Positions 7,326-16,533 of a DNA stretch of 21,520 bases are shown piece by piece (the first letter of the stretch is position 1; the number at the start of each line of letters is the position of its first letter). Source of the DNA: Clostridium sp. CAG:273 (GTDB lineage: Bacteria; Bacillota; Clostridia; TANB77; CAG-508); contig FR901522.1 of assembly GCA_000438355.1 (NCBI GenBank), positions 2,088-23,607 of the forward strand, written 5' to 3'. The notes beneath the pieces are model-generated. The model was not told the origin of the DNA, made no database searches, and worked only from the letters and a program-made list of their open reading frames with translations. The position numbers and the translations under genes are program-made.

Positions 7326-7439
7326 TAAAACAATAAATGTAGTATTTTTAATTTCGACTGCGGACGCACAGCTACTTTAAATTTGTATGCACAAATTTAA
7401 AGACCTTGTCTTAATAAAAATATTACATTTATTGTTTTA
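7326..7439. repeat. Nested palindromic element, copy 1
   Basis: An outer stem of 25 bp (7326-7350 with 7415-7439, one G-T pair) encloses an inner perfect hairpin: CTTTAAATTTGT (7375-7386), loop ATGC, ACAAATTTAAAG (7391-7402). The two stems are separated by GC-richer internal loops (CTGCGGACGCACAGC on one side, ACCTTGTC on the other). This structure begins ten bases after the polA stop. It looks like a non-autonomous, MITE- or REP-like intergenic element and may also terminate polA transcripts. Confidence 0.75.
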
Positions 7440-7641
7440 TATATTGTTAATAATAATTAGTAAATGTAATATTTTTTTAGTTATATTGCGGGATGCACAG
7501 CTACTTTAAATTTGTATACACAAATTTAAAGACCTTGTCTTAATAAAAATATTACATTTATTGTTTTATATATTGTTAATAATAATTAGTAAATGTAATA
7601 TTTTTTTAGTTATATTGCGAATGCACAGCTACTTTAAATTT
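7366..7641. repeat. Tandem direct repeat of about 129 bp (two full units plus a partial third)
   Basis: Bases 7366-7490 and 7495-7619 are the same 125-bp sequence except for one change (G7389 versus A7518), with a 129-bp period. A third partial copy of 19 bp (7623-7641) begins at the same point, GCACAGCTACTTTAAATTT, and then diverges. The near identity indicates a recent duplication. Each unit contains the inner hairpin and half-stems of the palindromic element, so the array can fold into successive hairpins. No coding sequence is seen in it. Confidence 0.9.
7461..7560. repeat. Nested palindromic element, copy 2
   Basis: TAAATGTAATATTTTT (7461-7476) pairs perfectly with AAAAATATTACATTTA (7545-7560). 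It encloses the same inner 12-bp hairpin as copy 1 (7504-7515 with 7520-7531, loop ATAC). The outer stem is shorter than in copy 1. A third 5' arm lies at 7590-7605, but its 3' half is missing or degraded after 7641, suggesting a truncated copy. Confidence 0.75.
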
Positions 7642-7667
7642 ATAAAAAATATAATACAATAAATCTA

Positions 7668-7696
7668 TTGAAAAAACACTAAAATTATGACATAAT
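7668..7696 (+). promoter_or_regulatory. Sigma-A-type promoter for the tgt operon
   Basis: TTGAAA (7668-7673) and CATAAT (7691-7696) are separated by exactly 17 bp, and a TG at 7688-7689 gives an extended -10 (TGnCATAAT). Transcription would begin near 7703, leaving an untranslated leader of about 84 bases before tgt. The box pair lies just past the last remnant of the repeat array, so the operon downstream has its own start. Confidence 0.7.
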
Positions 7697-7786
7697 GGAG
7701 AATATAAAAAGATGTATTAAAAGGATTAATGTAGAATATGAAAATAATCTTAAATTTAAAGAGAATATAAGAAAAAGGAGAAGAAA

Positions 7787-8917
<1,131 letters not shown>

Positions 8918-8929
8918 AAGGAGGAAGTT

Positions 8930-10510
8930 ATGAATTTAATAGATGATACAGATGTAAATTATAATAAAAAGAAAAATAATACAAAAAAAATAATGGTAAC
9001 TATAATTGTTTTAATTGTAATTTTATTAATGTTCATAATTGGCTTAGTAGTATGGATGTTCTATTTACAAAGCCAAATGTTAAAAGTATCAATAGATGGT
9101 AAGTCTATGCAAACAATACCTAGTGATTTATTTGTTTTTGAAGATAATACAGTTTATACAGCAATAAAAGATTTTGCAACATATGCTGGTTATGAGGCAC
9201 ATAATGGAGATGAAGTTTCAGAAGACGAAACTAAGTGCTTTGTAAGAAATACTAATGAAAATGCATATTTTACAATGGGAGAAGCAAAAATTTATAAAAA
9301 ACTTACAAGTGGAGATAGTGATTACGAATATTTTGATATAGATAAACAAGTAAAAATGATTAATGGTAAATTATATAGCTCTATAGAAGGAATTCAAAGA
9401 GGTTTTAATGTACAATTTACATATAATCAAAATACAAACCAAATAACAATATTTACATTACCATATCTTGCAAAATGGTATACATCACAATATGCAGAAT
9501 CTGCAATAGGTGGAGAAGATGCAAACTTTAGTAATCAAAAGGCTATATTATATAATTTATTAGTTGTAAAAAATATTAATAATGAATATGGAGTAATAAA
9601 TATAGACACTAATGCAACAAGAACAGAAATTATAGGTACGAAATATAAGGAAATTACATTTGTTGAAAGTACAAAAGATTTTATGGTAAAAACATCAAAT
9701 AACAAAGTAGGTATAATTTCATATGATTCAACAACTAAAATATCACCAGAATATGATGATGTTAAACAAATAGATAAAGATTTAAAACTATATTTGGTAA
9801 CTAATAATAACAAACAAGGTGTAATTAATGATAGTGGAAGAACAATTTTATACTTGGAATATGACGATATTGGAATAGAATCATCTAGATTTCCTGAAGA
9901 TGCTCTAAAAAACCAATACATATTATATGATGCATATATTCCTGTAATGAGAGCACAAAAATGGGGTATAATGGATAAAAACGGAAATAATATTATACCT
10001 TTAGAATATGACTCATTAGGATGTATGAAATCAAGCTCTTCAAATGGATCTGAATATAATTCTACTATATTAATACCACAATATAATGCAGTAGTGGTTT
10101 CTCAAAATGGAAAATATGGTCTTGTAGATGTAAGAGGAAATGTAATATTAACATGTGGAGCAGATGGAATATATTCAAAAACAAGTAATGGAAAAATGTC
10201 ATATTGGTTAGTAGTACAAAATAACGAAATGGACTTACTTGACTACTTAAATAAAAACTATAAACCGGCAGATACAAATGAGAATACAGAAAAACAAGAA
10301 AATAATGTGCAAAATACAACAGAACAAAATGTAAATGGACAGACTGTGCAAAACCAAAGTGGGCAAGAAGGACAATCTACAACGCAAAATACTGCTGCTC
10401 AAAATGCACAAAATGGATTACAAAACGGACAAGTAACAAATCAAACTACAAATAATGGACAGGGGACAGCAGTGCAACAAACTGCAAATCCACAACAATC
10501 TACTAATTAA
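8930..10510 (+). CDS. Membrane-anchored WG-repeat protein with a Gln/Asn-rich tail
   Basis: A 526-residue protein with a short basic cytoplasmic start and one membrane helix (about 21-47). A region (about 52-180) follows that resembles the copper amine oxidase N-terminal-like domain found in Firmicute surface proteins. Then come several WG/KWG-type repeats: NNEYGVIN, NNKVGIIS, NNKQGVINDSGR, KWGIMDKNGNNIIPLEYD (W345) and GKYGLVDVRGNVI. The last 80 or so residues are low-complexity Gln/Asn/Thr/Gly. The bulk should lie outside the membrane. WG-repeat proteins are poorly characterised and usually thought to bind other molecules; no catalytic residues are seen. AAAGGAGG precedes the ATG and the gene starts 12 bp after tgt, so it is in the same operon. 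Confidence 0.8.
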   Translation: MNLIDDTDVNYNKKKNNTKKIMVTIIVLIVILLMFIIGLVVWMFYLQSQMLKVSIDGKSMQTIPSDLFVFEDNTVYTAIKDFATYAGYEAHNGDEVSEDETKCFVRNTNENAYFTMGEAKIYKKLTSGDSDYEYFDIDKQVKMINGKLYSSIEGIQRGFNVQFTYNQNTNQITIFTLPYLAKWYTSQYAESAIGGEDANFSNQKAILYNLLVVKNINNEYGVINIDTNATRTEIIGTKYKEITFVESTKDFMVKTSNNKVGIISYDSTTKISPEYDDVKQIDKDLKLYLVTNNNKQGVINDSGRTILYLEYDDIGIESSRFPEDALKNQYILYDAYIPVMRAQKWGIMDKNGNNIIPLEYDSLGCMKSSSSNGSEYNSTILIPQYNAVVVSQNGKYGLVDVRGNVILTCGADGIYSKTSNGKMSYWLVVQNNEMDLLDYLNKNYKPADTNENTEKQENNVQNTTEQNVNGQTVQNQSGQEGQSTTQNTAAQNAQNGLQNGQVTNQTTNNGQGTAVQQTANPQQSTN

Positions 10511-10542
10511 GCCATAAAATAAGCAGAAAATGGAGATAATAA

Positions 10543-13500
10543 ATGTCAGAAACAAAATGGACGAGAGAACAAAATTTAGCAATAAACGAAAAAGACTCAA
10601 ATATTCTAGTAGCAGCTGCTGCTGGAAGTGGTAAAACAGCTGTATTAGTAGAAAGGATTATTAATAAAGTAATTAATGAAAAAATAGATATAGACAAAAT
10701 TTTAGTTGTAACATTTACAAACGCAGCAGCATCTGAAATGAGAGAGAGAATTTTAGATGCTATTTATAAAAGACTTGAAGATGAGCCAGAAAATGCTCAT
10801 CTTCAACGACAAATAAATTTATTAAACAAGGCAAGTATTAGTACAATACATGCCTTTTGTTTAGATGTAATAAGAAATAATTTCTTCGAAATAGATACTT
10901 CAGCGAACTTTAGAGTAGGTGATACAACTGAGATAGAACTTATTAAGCAAGAGATTTTAGAAGATTTATTCGAGGAAAAGTACGAAGAAGAAGAAAGTGA
11001 ATTTTTAAATCTAATAGAAATGTATACTAACTATAGAAGTGACGATAAGTTAAAAGAAATGGTTTTAGATATATATAAATTTATTCAAAGTACTCCTTTT
11101 CCAGAAAAATGGCTAAAAAATGCAGTTGAAAAATTTAACTATTCAACAGATGTAGATTTTGCTAAAACAGATTGGGGCAAAATTATTTTAAAAGAATTAT
11201 TTTCACAGATAGAGGAATGTATATTAAAATTAGAAAAAATACATAGAGAAACAGCTAAATTTTGGGAATTAGATAAATTTACGGTAGTGTTGAACCAAGA
11301 TATAGAAAACCTAAAATCTTTGATAAATAATAATTTGCGTTGGGATGAAGTATTTTATTTAATTAATGATTTTACTTGGAAAAAGTGGCCTGTAGATAAA
11401 AAAGTTACAATTGACTTAAAAAATGAAGCAAAAGAAATAAGAGATTCTGTAAAGAAACAATTTACTAAAATTGTATCAAAAGTTATGATATATAGTTCAA
11501 AAGAGGCAAATGAAGATATAAATAAAATGTATCAAACTTTGCAAAATTTATCAAATTTAGTACTAGAGTTTACAGAAAAATTTAAACAAGCTAAACGAGA
11601 AAAAAATATAATAGACTTTAATGATATAGAGCATATGGCATTAGATATATTAGTTAATAAAGAAAATACAATAGAAAAAACAAAAGTTGCAAAAGATTAT
11701 ATGCAGAAATTTGAGGAAATAGATATAGATGAGTACCAAGACAGTAACTTAGTTCAAGAATATATATTAAGTAGCATTTCTAGAGGTAATAATATTTTTA
11801 TGGTTGGAGATGTTAAACAAAGTATATATAGATTTAGACAGGCAAGACCAGAACTTTTTATAGAAAAGTATAATAAATATAAATTAGAAGAACGAGATAT
11901 AAAAACTGGAGAAAAAATACAATTATTTAAGAATTTTAGAAGTAGAAAAAATATATTAGATATAACAAATAACATATTTAAAAACATTATGAGTCAAGAA
12001 ATTGGCGAAATTGATTATACAGAAAATGAATACTTAAATTATGGAGCAAGCTATCCAGAAAGAAAAGAAAAATCTGAAATATATGTTATAAATTTAAACG
12101 AAGAAAATGCAGAAGATTATGAAGAAAACGAAGAAAATTATAATGAAGAGGATAATGCAAATGAAAGAATAGAAGATGTTGTTTTAGAAGCAAAATTTGT
12201 TGCAAAAAAAGTAAAAGAACTACTAGAAAGTGGTATAGAAGTTTATGATAAAAAACAAGGTCAAAGAAAGATTTCTTATAGAGATATTGCCATTTTATTA
12301 AGGTCAACTTCAACTACTGCACCAATATACGAAAAAGAATTGAGTGAGCTAGAATTACCGGTATTTAGCGATTCTTCTAGTACATATTTAGAGTCAATAG
12401 AAATAGAAACAATGATGTCTTTATTGAAAATTATAGATAATCCAATGCAAGATATACCATTAGTAACAGTTTTAAGGTCTACAATAGGTGGATTTACAGA
12501 TAATGATTTAATAGAGATAAGACTTGCAGATAAAAAGTGCAGTTTTTATGAGGCAATGTTAAAGTCTAGAATAAAAGTTGATGATGACATAAAAGCAAAA
12601 ATAACAAAACTTCTAAATAATTTAGAAAAATGGAGAAAAGAAGTAGAGTATTTAAGCTTAGATGAACTGATATGGCAAATTTATTTAGATACAGGTTATT
12701 ATCATTTTGTAAGTCTTATGCCAAATGGAAATGTAAGACAAGCTAATTTAAAGATTTTATTTGAAAAAGCTAGAGAATTTGAAAATACAAATTTTAGTGG
12801 TTTATTTAATTTTATAAATTTTATAGATAGATTAAAAAGTAGTGGAGGAGACTTATCTAGTGCAAAATTAATTGGAGAAAATGAAGATGTTATTAGAATT
12901 ATGAGTATCCATAAAAGCAAGGGACTAGAGTTTCCTATTGTATTTTTGTGCAATACTGGTAAAAAATTTAATATGAAAGACTTAAATGAAAATATAATTT
13001 TACATCAAGAATTAGGAATTGGACCTAAATTTATAGATACAGAAAAACGAATAGAATACAATACCTTAGCAAAAGAGGCACTAAAAATAAAAGCACAAAA
13101 AGAAATCATTTCTGAAGAAGAAAGAGTATTATATGTTGGACTAACAAGAGCAAAAGAGAAACTTATAATAACTGGAATAAGCAAAGATTTAAAAAAAGAC
13201 TTAGAGAAAAAGAAAGAATTATTAAGTACATATGGAAATAAAATAAAAAGCAATTTAGTAGAAAAATATAAATCATATTTAGACTGGATTGAATTAGTGT
13301 ACTTAAATGAAGATTTAAACGAATTATTGGATTTTAATGAAGTAAATAAAAAAGAAATTTTAAAAGATTTAAAAGAAGAAAATAAAAAAGAAAAAAATAT
13401 ACTAAAAGAAATTAATAATATGGCAACAGAAGAATATTCAAAAGAAAAAATCGAGGAATTATCTAAAGAATTAGAATGGAAATATAAATATAAAGATTCA

Positions 13501-14298
13501 ACTGTACTTCCTACTAAAACATCTGTAAGCAGATTGAAAGAAGAAAGCCAAGAAATATTGAAGAATAAAATAGAAGAGAAAAACTTAGAAGAAGATGGAG
13601 AAACGAAGTTAAAAGAAAATGAAGAAGTAAAGTTAGAAGAATTAAAAAATAATCAATTTGGTGAAATAAATAAATCTATAAAAAAATTAAAGATAGAAGA
13701 AACGAAGTTATTTGAAGATTTAGAAAATAATGTTCCAATAACTTTAGATAAACCAAAATTTTTAAAGGATAATAAAATTACAAAAGCACAAATTGGTACA
13801 TTAATTCATATGTGCATACAAAAATTAGATGAAAATAAATGCTATACAATAAGAGATATTCAAAATTTTGTAAATGAACTAGTTGTAAAAGAAATAATAA
13901 CAGAAAAGGAATCAAATAATATAGACATAAATTTACTATATAAATATACAAAGTCGAAAATATTTGAAGACTTAAGAAAAGCAAAGAAAGTATGCAAAGA
14001 ACAAGCTTTTTATATTAATATACCAGCAACAGAAATTTATAATAATATTAATTCTAATGATAATATTTTAGTTCAAGGTGTTATAGATTTATATTTTATA
14101 GATGAAAATGAAAATATTATATTAGTAGATTACAAAACAGATTATGTTGCAAATGGAAAAGAGCAAGATGTAGTGAATAAATATAGAAAGCAAATAGAAA
14201 TATACAAAAGGGCATTAGAAGAAGCAACAGGTAATAAGGTATTTAAATCATATTTATGTTTGGCTAATAGAGACTGGAATTGTTATGAAGTAAAATAG
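10543..14298 (+). CDS. addA: ATP-dependent helicase/nuclease subunit A (AddA)
   Basis: Helicase-nuclease subunit of the AddAB complex, which resects double-strand breaks for RecA loading. It has 1251 residues, near the usual length. UvrD-type helicase motifs are clear: Walker A AAAAGSGKT (24-32), TNAAASEMRERI, Walker B DEYQD (396-400), GDVKQSIYRFRQA, SIHKSKGLEFP (788-798) and LYVGLTRA (863-870). The C-terminal RecB-type nuclease keeps H1089 (GTLIH), D1182 (GVIDLY), D1196 and K1198 (VDYKTD). Residues about 940-1080, between helicase and nuclease, are very rich in Lys and Glu. addB, normally just upstream, is replaced here by the WG-repeat gene and is not in the window. A GGAG site precedes the ATG. 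Confidence 0.95.
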   Translation: MSETKWTREQNLAINEKDSNILVAAAAGSGKTAVLVERIINKVINEKIDIDKILVVTFTNAAASEMRERILDAIYKRLEDEPENAHLQRQINLLNKASISTIHAFCLDVIRNNFFEIDTSANFRVGDTTEIELIKQEILEDLFEEKYEEEESEFLNLIEMYTNYRSDDKLKEMVLDIYKFIQSTPFPEKWLKNAVEKFNYSTDVDFAKTDWGKIILKELFSQIEECILKLEKIHRETAKFWELDKFTVVLNQDIENLKSLINNNLRWDEVFYLINDFTWKKWPVDKKVTIDLKNEAKEIRDSVKKQFTKIVSKVMIYSSKEANEDINKMYQTLQNLSNLVLEFTEKFKQAKREKNIIDFNDIEHMALDILVNKENTIEKTKVAKDYMQKFEEIDIDEYQDSNLVQEYILSSISRGNNIFMVGDVKQSIYRFRQARPELFIEKYNKYKLEERDIKTGEKIQLFKNFRSRKNILDITNNIFKNIMSQEIGEIDYTENEYLNYGASYPERKEKSEIYVINLNEENAEDYEENEENYNEEDNANERIEDVVLEAKFVAKKVKELLESGIEVYDKKQGQRKISYRDIAILLRSTSTTAPIYEKELSELELPVFSDSSSTYLESIEIETMMSLLKIIDNPMQDIPLVTVLRSTIGGFTDNDLIEIRLADKKCSFYEAMLKSRIKVDDDIKAKITKLLNNLEKWRKEVEYLSLDELIWQIYLDTGYYHFVSLMPNGNVRQANLKILFEKAREFENTNFSGLFNFINFIDRLKSSGGDLSSAKLIGENEDVIRIMSIHKSKGLEFPIVFLCNTGKKFNMKDLNENIILHQELGIGPKFIDTEKRIEYNTLAKEALKIKAQKEIISEEERVLYVGLTRAKEKLIITGISKDLKKDLEKKKELLSTYGNKIKSNLVEKYKSYLDWIELVYLNEDLNELLDFNEVNKKEILKDLKEENKKEKNILKEINNMATEEYSKEKIEELSKELEWKYKYKDSTVLPTKTSVSRLKEESQEILKNKIEEKNLEEDGETKLKENEEVKLEELKNNQFGEINKSIKKLKIEETKLFEDLENNVPITLDKPKFLKDNKITKAQIGTLIHMCIQKLDENKCYTIRDIQNFVNELVVKEIITEKESNNIDINLLYKYTKSKIFEDLRKAKKVCKEQAFYINIPATEIYNNINSNDNILVQGVIDLYFIDENENIILVDYKTDYVANGKEQDVVNKYRKQIEIYKRALEEATGNKVFKSYLCLANRDWNCYEVK

Positions 14299-14327
14299 AA
14301 TATAAAAATAGTAGAGGAGGTATTAAT

Positions 14328-15938
14328 ATGAATACTAAATACATTTTTGTAACAGGAGGAGTTGTATCAGGGTTAGGAAAAGGAATAACGGCAGCATCAT
14401 TAGGAAGGTTATTAAAAAATAGAGGATATAGAGTGGTAAATCAAAAGTTTGATCCATATATAAATGTAGACCCTGGAACAATGAGTCCATATGAACATGG
14501 AGAAGTATATGTAACAGAAGATGGTGCAGAAACAGACTTAGATTTGGGACATTATGAAAGATTCACAGATGTTAATTTACATGGCAACTCGAGTGTAACA
14601 ACAGGGAAAATTTATTCAGAAGTAATAAGGAAAGAAAGACATGGAGAATATTTAGGAAAAACAGTTCAAGTAATACCTCACATAACAAACGAAATAAAAA
14701 ATAGCATATATAAATTTGAGAAAGACAATATAGATGTTGTAATAACAGAAATTGGGGGAACAGTAGGAGATATCGAAAGTTTACCTTTTATGGAAGCAAT
14801 AAGACAAATTGGATTGGAAAAATTACCAGAAGATGTTGCATATATACATGTTACATTATTACCACATATTTTTGGAACAAATGAATTAAAATCAAAGCCA
14901 ACACAACACTCGGTAAAAGAATTACAATCTATTGGAATAAAACCAGATATTTTAGTATGTAGAACAGAACTTCCAATACCAAGCTCTATGAAAGAAAAAA
15001 TAGCAATGTTTTGTAATGTTAGAAGCGAAAATGTAATAGAAAATAGTAATGCAAGTATTTTATATGAAGTTCCTTTAATATTAGAAAAAAATGGGTTAGC
15101 AGTACAAGTTTGTAAACACTTACACTTAGATAATGTAGAACCTAATAATAAAGAGTGGGAAAGTTTAATAAGAAAAATTAAAAATATAAAAGGTGAGGCT
15201 GTAAGAATTGCAATTGTAGGAAAATATGTAAAATTGGAAGATGCGTATTTATCTGTAGTTGAGAGTATAAAACATGGTGGATTTGCAAATGGAGTACCTG
15301 TAGAAATAAAATTTGTAGACTCAGAAAAAGTCTGTAAAGAAAATATACAAAACCTATTTTCAGACTGCAACGGGATTGTAGTACCTGGAGGCTTTGGAGC
15401 AAGAGGAATAGAAGGAAAAATAGAAACAATTAAATATGCAAGAGAAAATAATATACCTTTTTTAGGAATTTGTCTTGGAATGCAAATGGCAGTAATAGAA
15501 GCGGCAAGAAATTTACTAAATTTAAAAGATGCAAATTCAACAGAGTTTGATAAAGAGTGTAAGAATCCTGTTATTCACATAATGGAAGAGCAAAAGAAGG
15601 TTACAAATAAAGGCGGAACAATGAGGCTTGGAAATTATACATGTATAACAAAGGAGAATTCACTAGCAAGAAAATTATATGGAAAAGAAGAAATTATTGA
15701 AAGACATAGACACAGATATGAATATAACAACGAGTATAAGGAAAGACTAGAAAAAGTAGGATTAATTTGTTCTGGTATGTCACCAGATGGAAATTTAGTA
15801 GAAATGGTAGAAATAAAAAGTCATCCATATTTTATTGCAAGCCAATTTCATCCAGAATTTACATCAAGACCAGATAAACCTCAACCTCTATTTGCAGGGT
15901 TAATAAAAGCTGCAAAAGAATACAAAATGAATAAATAA
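14328..15938 (+). CDS. pyrG: CTP synthase
   Basis: Makes CTP from UTP, ATP and glutamine. The 536 residues have the usual two halves. The amidoligase domain shows FVTGGVVSGLGKGI (P-loop), DPYINVDPGTMSPYEHGE and ETDLDLGHYERF. The class I glutaminase domain shows VPGGFGARG, the nucleophile C382 in FLGICLGMQ, and H508/E510 in SQFHPEF. All key residues are present. It starts 29 bp after addA with GAGGAGG before the ATG and is the last gene of the tgt–pyrG run. A terminator-like hairpin follows. Confidence 0.98.
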   Translation: MNTKYIFVTGGVVSGLGKGITAASLGRLLKNRGYRVVNQKFDPYINVDPGTMSPYEHGEVYVTEDGAETDLDLGHYERFTDVNLHGNSSVTTGKIYSEVIRKERHGEYLGKTVQVIPHITNEIKNSIYKFEKDNIDVVITEIGGTVGDIESLPFMEAIRQIGLEKLPEDVAYIHVTLLPHIFGTNELKSKPTQHSVKELQSIGIKPDILVCRTELPIPSSMKEKIAMFCNVRSENVIENSNASILYEVPLILEKNGLAVQVCKHLHLDNVEPNNKEWESLIRKIKNIKGEAVRIAIVGKYVKLEDAYLSVVESIKHGGFANGVPVEIKFVDSEKVCKENIQNLFSDCNGIVVPGGFGARGIEGKIETIKYARENNIPFLGICLGMQMAVIEAARNLLNLKDANSTEFDKECKNPVIHIMEEQKKVTNKGGTMRLGNYTCITKENSLARKLYGKEEIIERHRHRYEYNNEYKERLEKVGLICSGMSPDGNLVEMVEIKSHPYFIASQFHPEFTSRPDKPQPLFAGLIKAAKEYKMNK

Positions 15939-16000
15939 AATTTATGTCGATAAAATTAACAAATGTACAAAATATTAATAGAGATGTTACATTTTGAAAA

Positions 16001-16051
16001 TAATTTTATGAATAAAATTAAAAATATCTTGTTTTCTTCTTGATATTTTTA
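16001..16051 (+). terminator. Terminator-like hairpins after pyrG
   Basis: Two adjoining palindromes are present: TAATTTTAT/ATAAAATTA (16001-16009 with 16012-16020), then TAAAAATATC (16019-16028) with GATATTTTTA (16042-16051). The second has a 13-base loop and its 3' arm carries a run of five T. The stems are AT-rich, so strength is uncertain, but the position after a long operon and before a new gene cluster fits termination. Confidence 0.45.
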
Positions 16052-16073
16052 CTAGATTATTGTATCATATAAT
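16040..16073 (+). promoter_or_regulatory. Possible promoter for the 16116-20279 gene cluster
   Basis: A perfect TATAAT lies at 16068-16073. The nearest good -35 match, TTGATA (16040-16045), is 22 bp away, which is too far for an ordinary sigma-A promoter. The hexamer at the right distance is only a T-run. The -10 alone suggests a start near 16080, giving a leader of about 36 bases before the next ATG. The candidate overlaps the terminator's 3' arm. Confidence 0.35.
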
Positions 16074-16115
16074 AAGTTAAAATGTACTTACGCAAATTAA
16101 GAAAGGAGTACTTAC

Positions 16116-16529
16116 ATGAAGAAAATAGTAGTTAGTATCATTGCAATATTTGTAATAATAAGTATAGTTATGATTCCGGTTTATGCAACCAATGTAAGTC
16201 AGGAAAATTCAATAGAATCAACATCAACAACAAATTTAGTTGAGTTAAAAGACAAAGCATTGAATACATTAAAAGATTACCAAGTAGCCTACGGAAATGA
16301 TACATACGGCTTTGTTGCATATGTATTAAATATAGTTAGAATATATAGTATTCCACTTGGATTTTTAGGAATTGTAGTTGCTGCAATTCATAGATATGTA
16401 TTAGGAATAAGAAAACTAGACACACAAGAAAAAGGATTTGGCGTAATGATAGGAATTATTACTGTCATGGTTATATGCCAAGTGTTACCATTAATTTTTG
16501 CTATCGTAGTAAGAGGTTGGAGGGGATAA
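16116..16529 (+). CDS. Small exported or membrane protein resembling a VirB2/TrbC-type pilin
   Basis: A 137-residue protein with a typical signal peptide (KK, hydrophobic core, likely cleavage after VYA at residue 24). A Ser/Thr/Glu-rich segment follows, then two membrane helices (about 66-95 and 107-131) joined by a charged loop, RKLDTQEKG. Signal peptide plus two helices with a charged turn is the layout of TrbC/VirB2 conjugative pilins, but the mature protein (about 113 residues) is longer and I see no decisive motif. It has a very good AGAAAGGAG site seven bases before the ATG. It ends four bases before the ParA-like gene, whose product may work with it. It could also be an unrelated small membrane protein. 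Confidence 0.55.
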   Translation: MKKIVVSIIAIFVIISIVMIPVYATNVSQENSIESTSTTNLVELKDKALNTLKDYQVAYGNDTYGFVAYVLNIVRIYSIPLGFLGIVVAAIHRYVLGIRKLDTQEKGFGVMIGIITVMVICQVLPLIFAIVVRGWRG

Positions 16530-16533
16530 ACTA

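Noticed and set aside
7326..7660. CRISPR array
   Set aside because: Only two full units and a fragment exist, with a 129-bp period and no distinct variable spacers; the whole unit is duplicated. It fits a tandem palindromic element instead.
7703..7786. Riboswitch in the tgt leader (for example preQ1)
   Set aside because: The 84-base leader is almost all A and T, lacks a clear stem-loop, and shows no recognisable preQ1 aptamer with its C-rich loop.
9535..9921. 128-codon minus-strand frame inside the WG-repeat gene
   Set aside because: Antisense to a clear coding region with no supporting start signal or recognisable motif.
14678..15370. 230-codon open frame on the minus strand inside pyrG
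   Set aside because: It lies opposite a fully conserved CTP synthase frame, has no ribosome binding site, and its translation is a hydrophobic shadow typical of AT-rich coding DNA.
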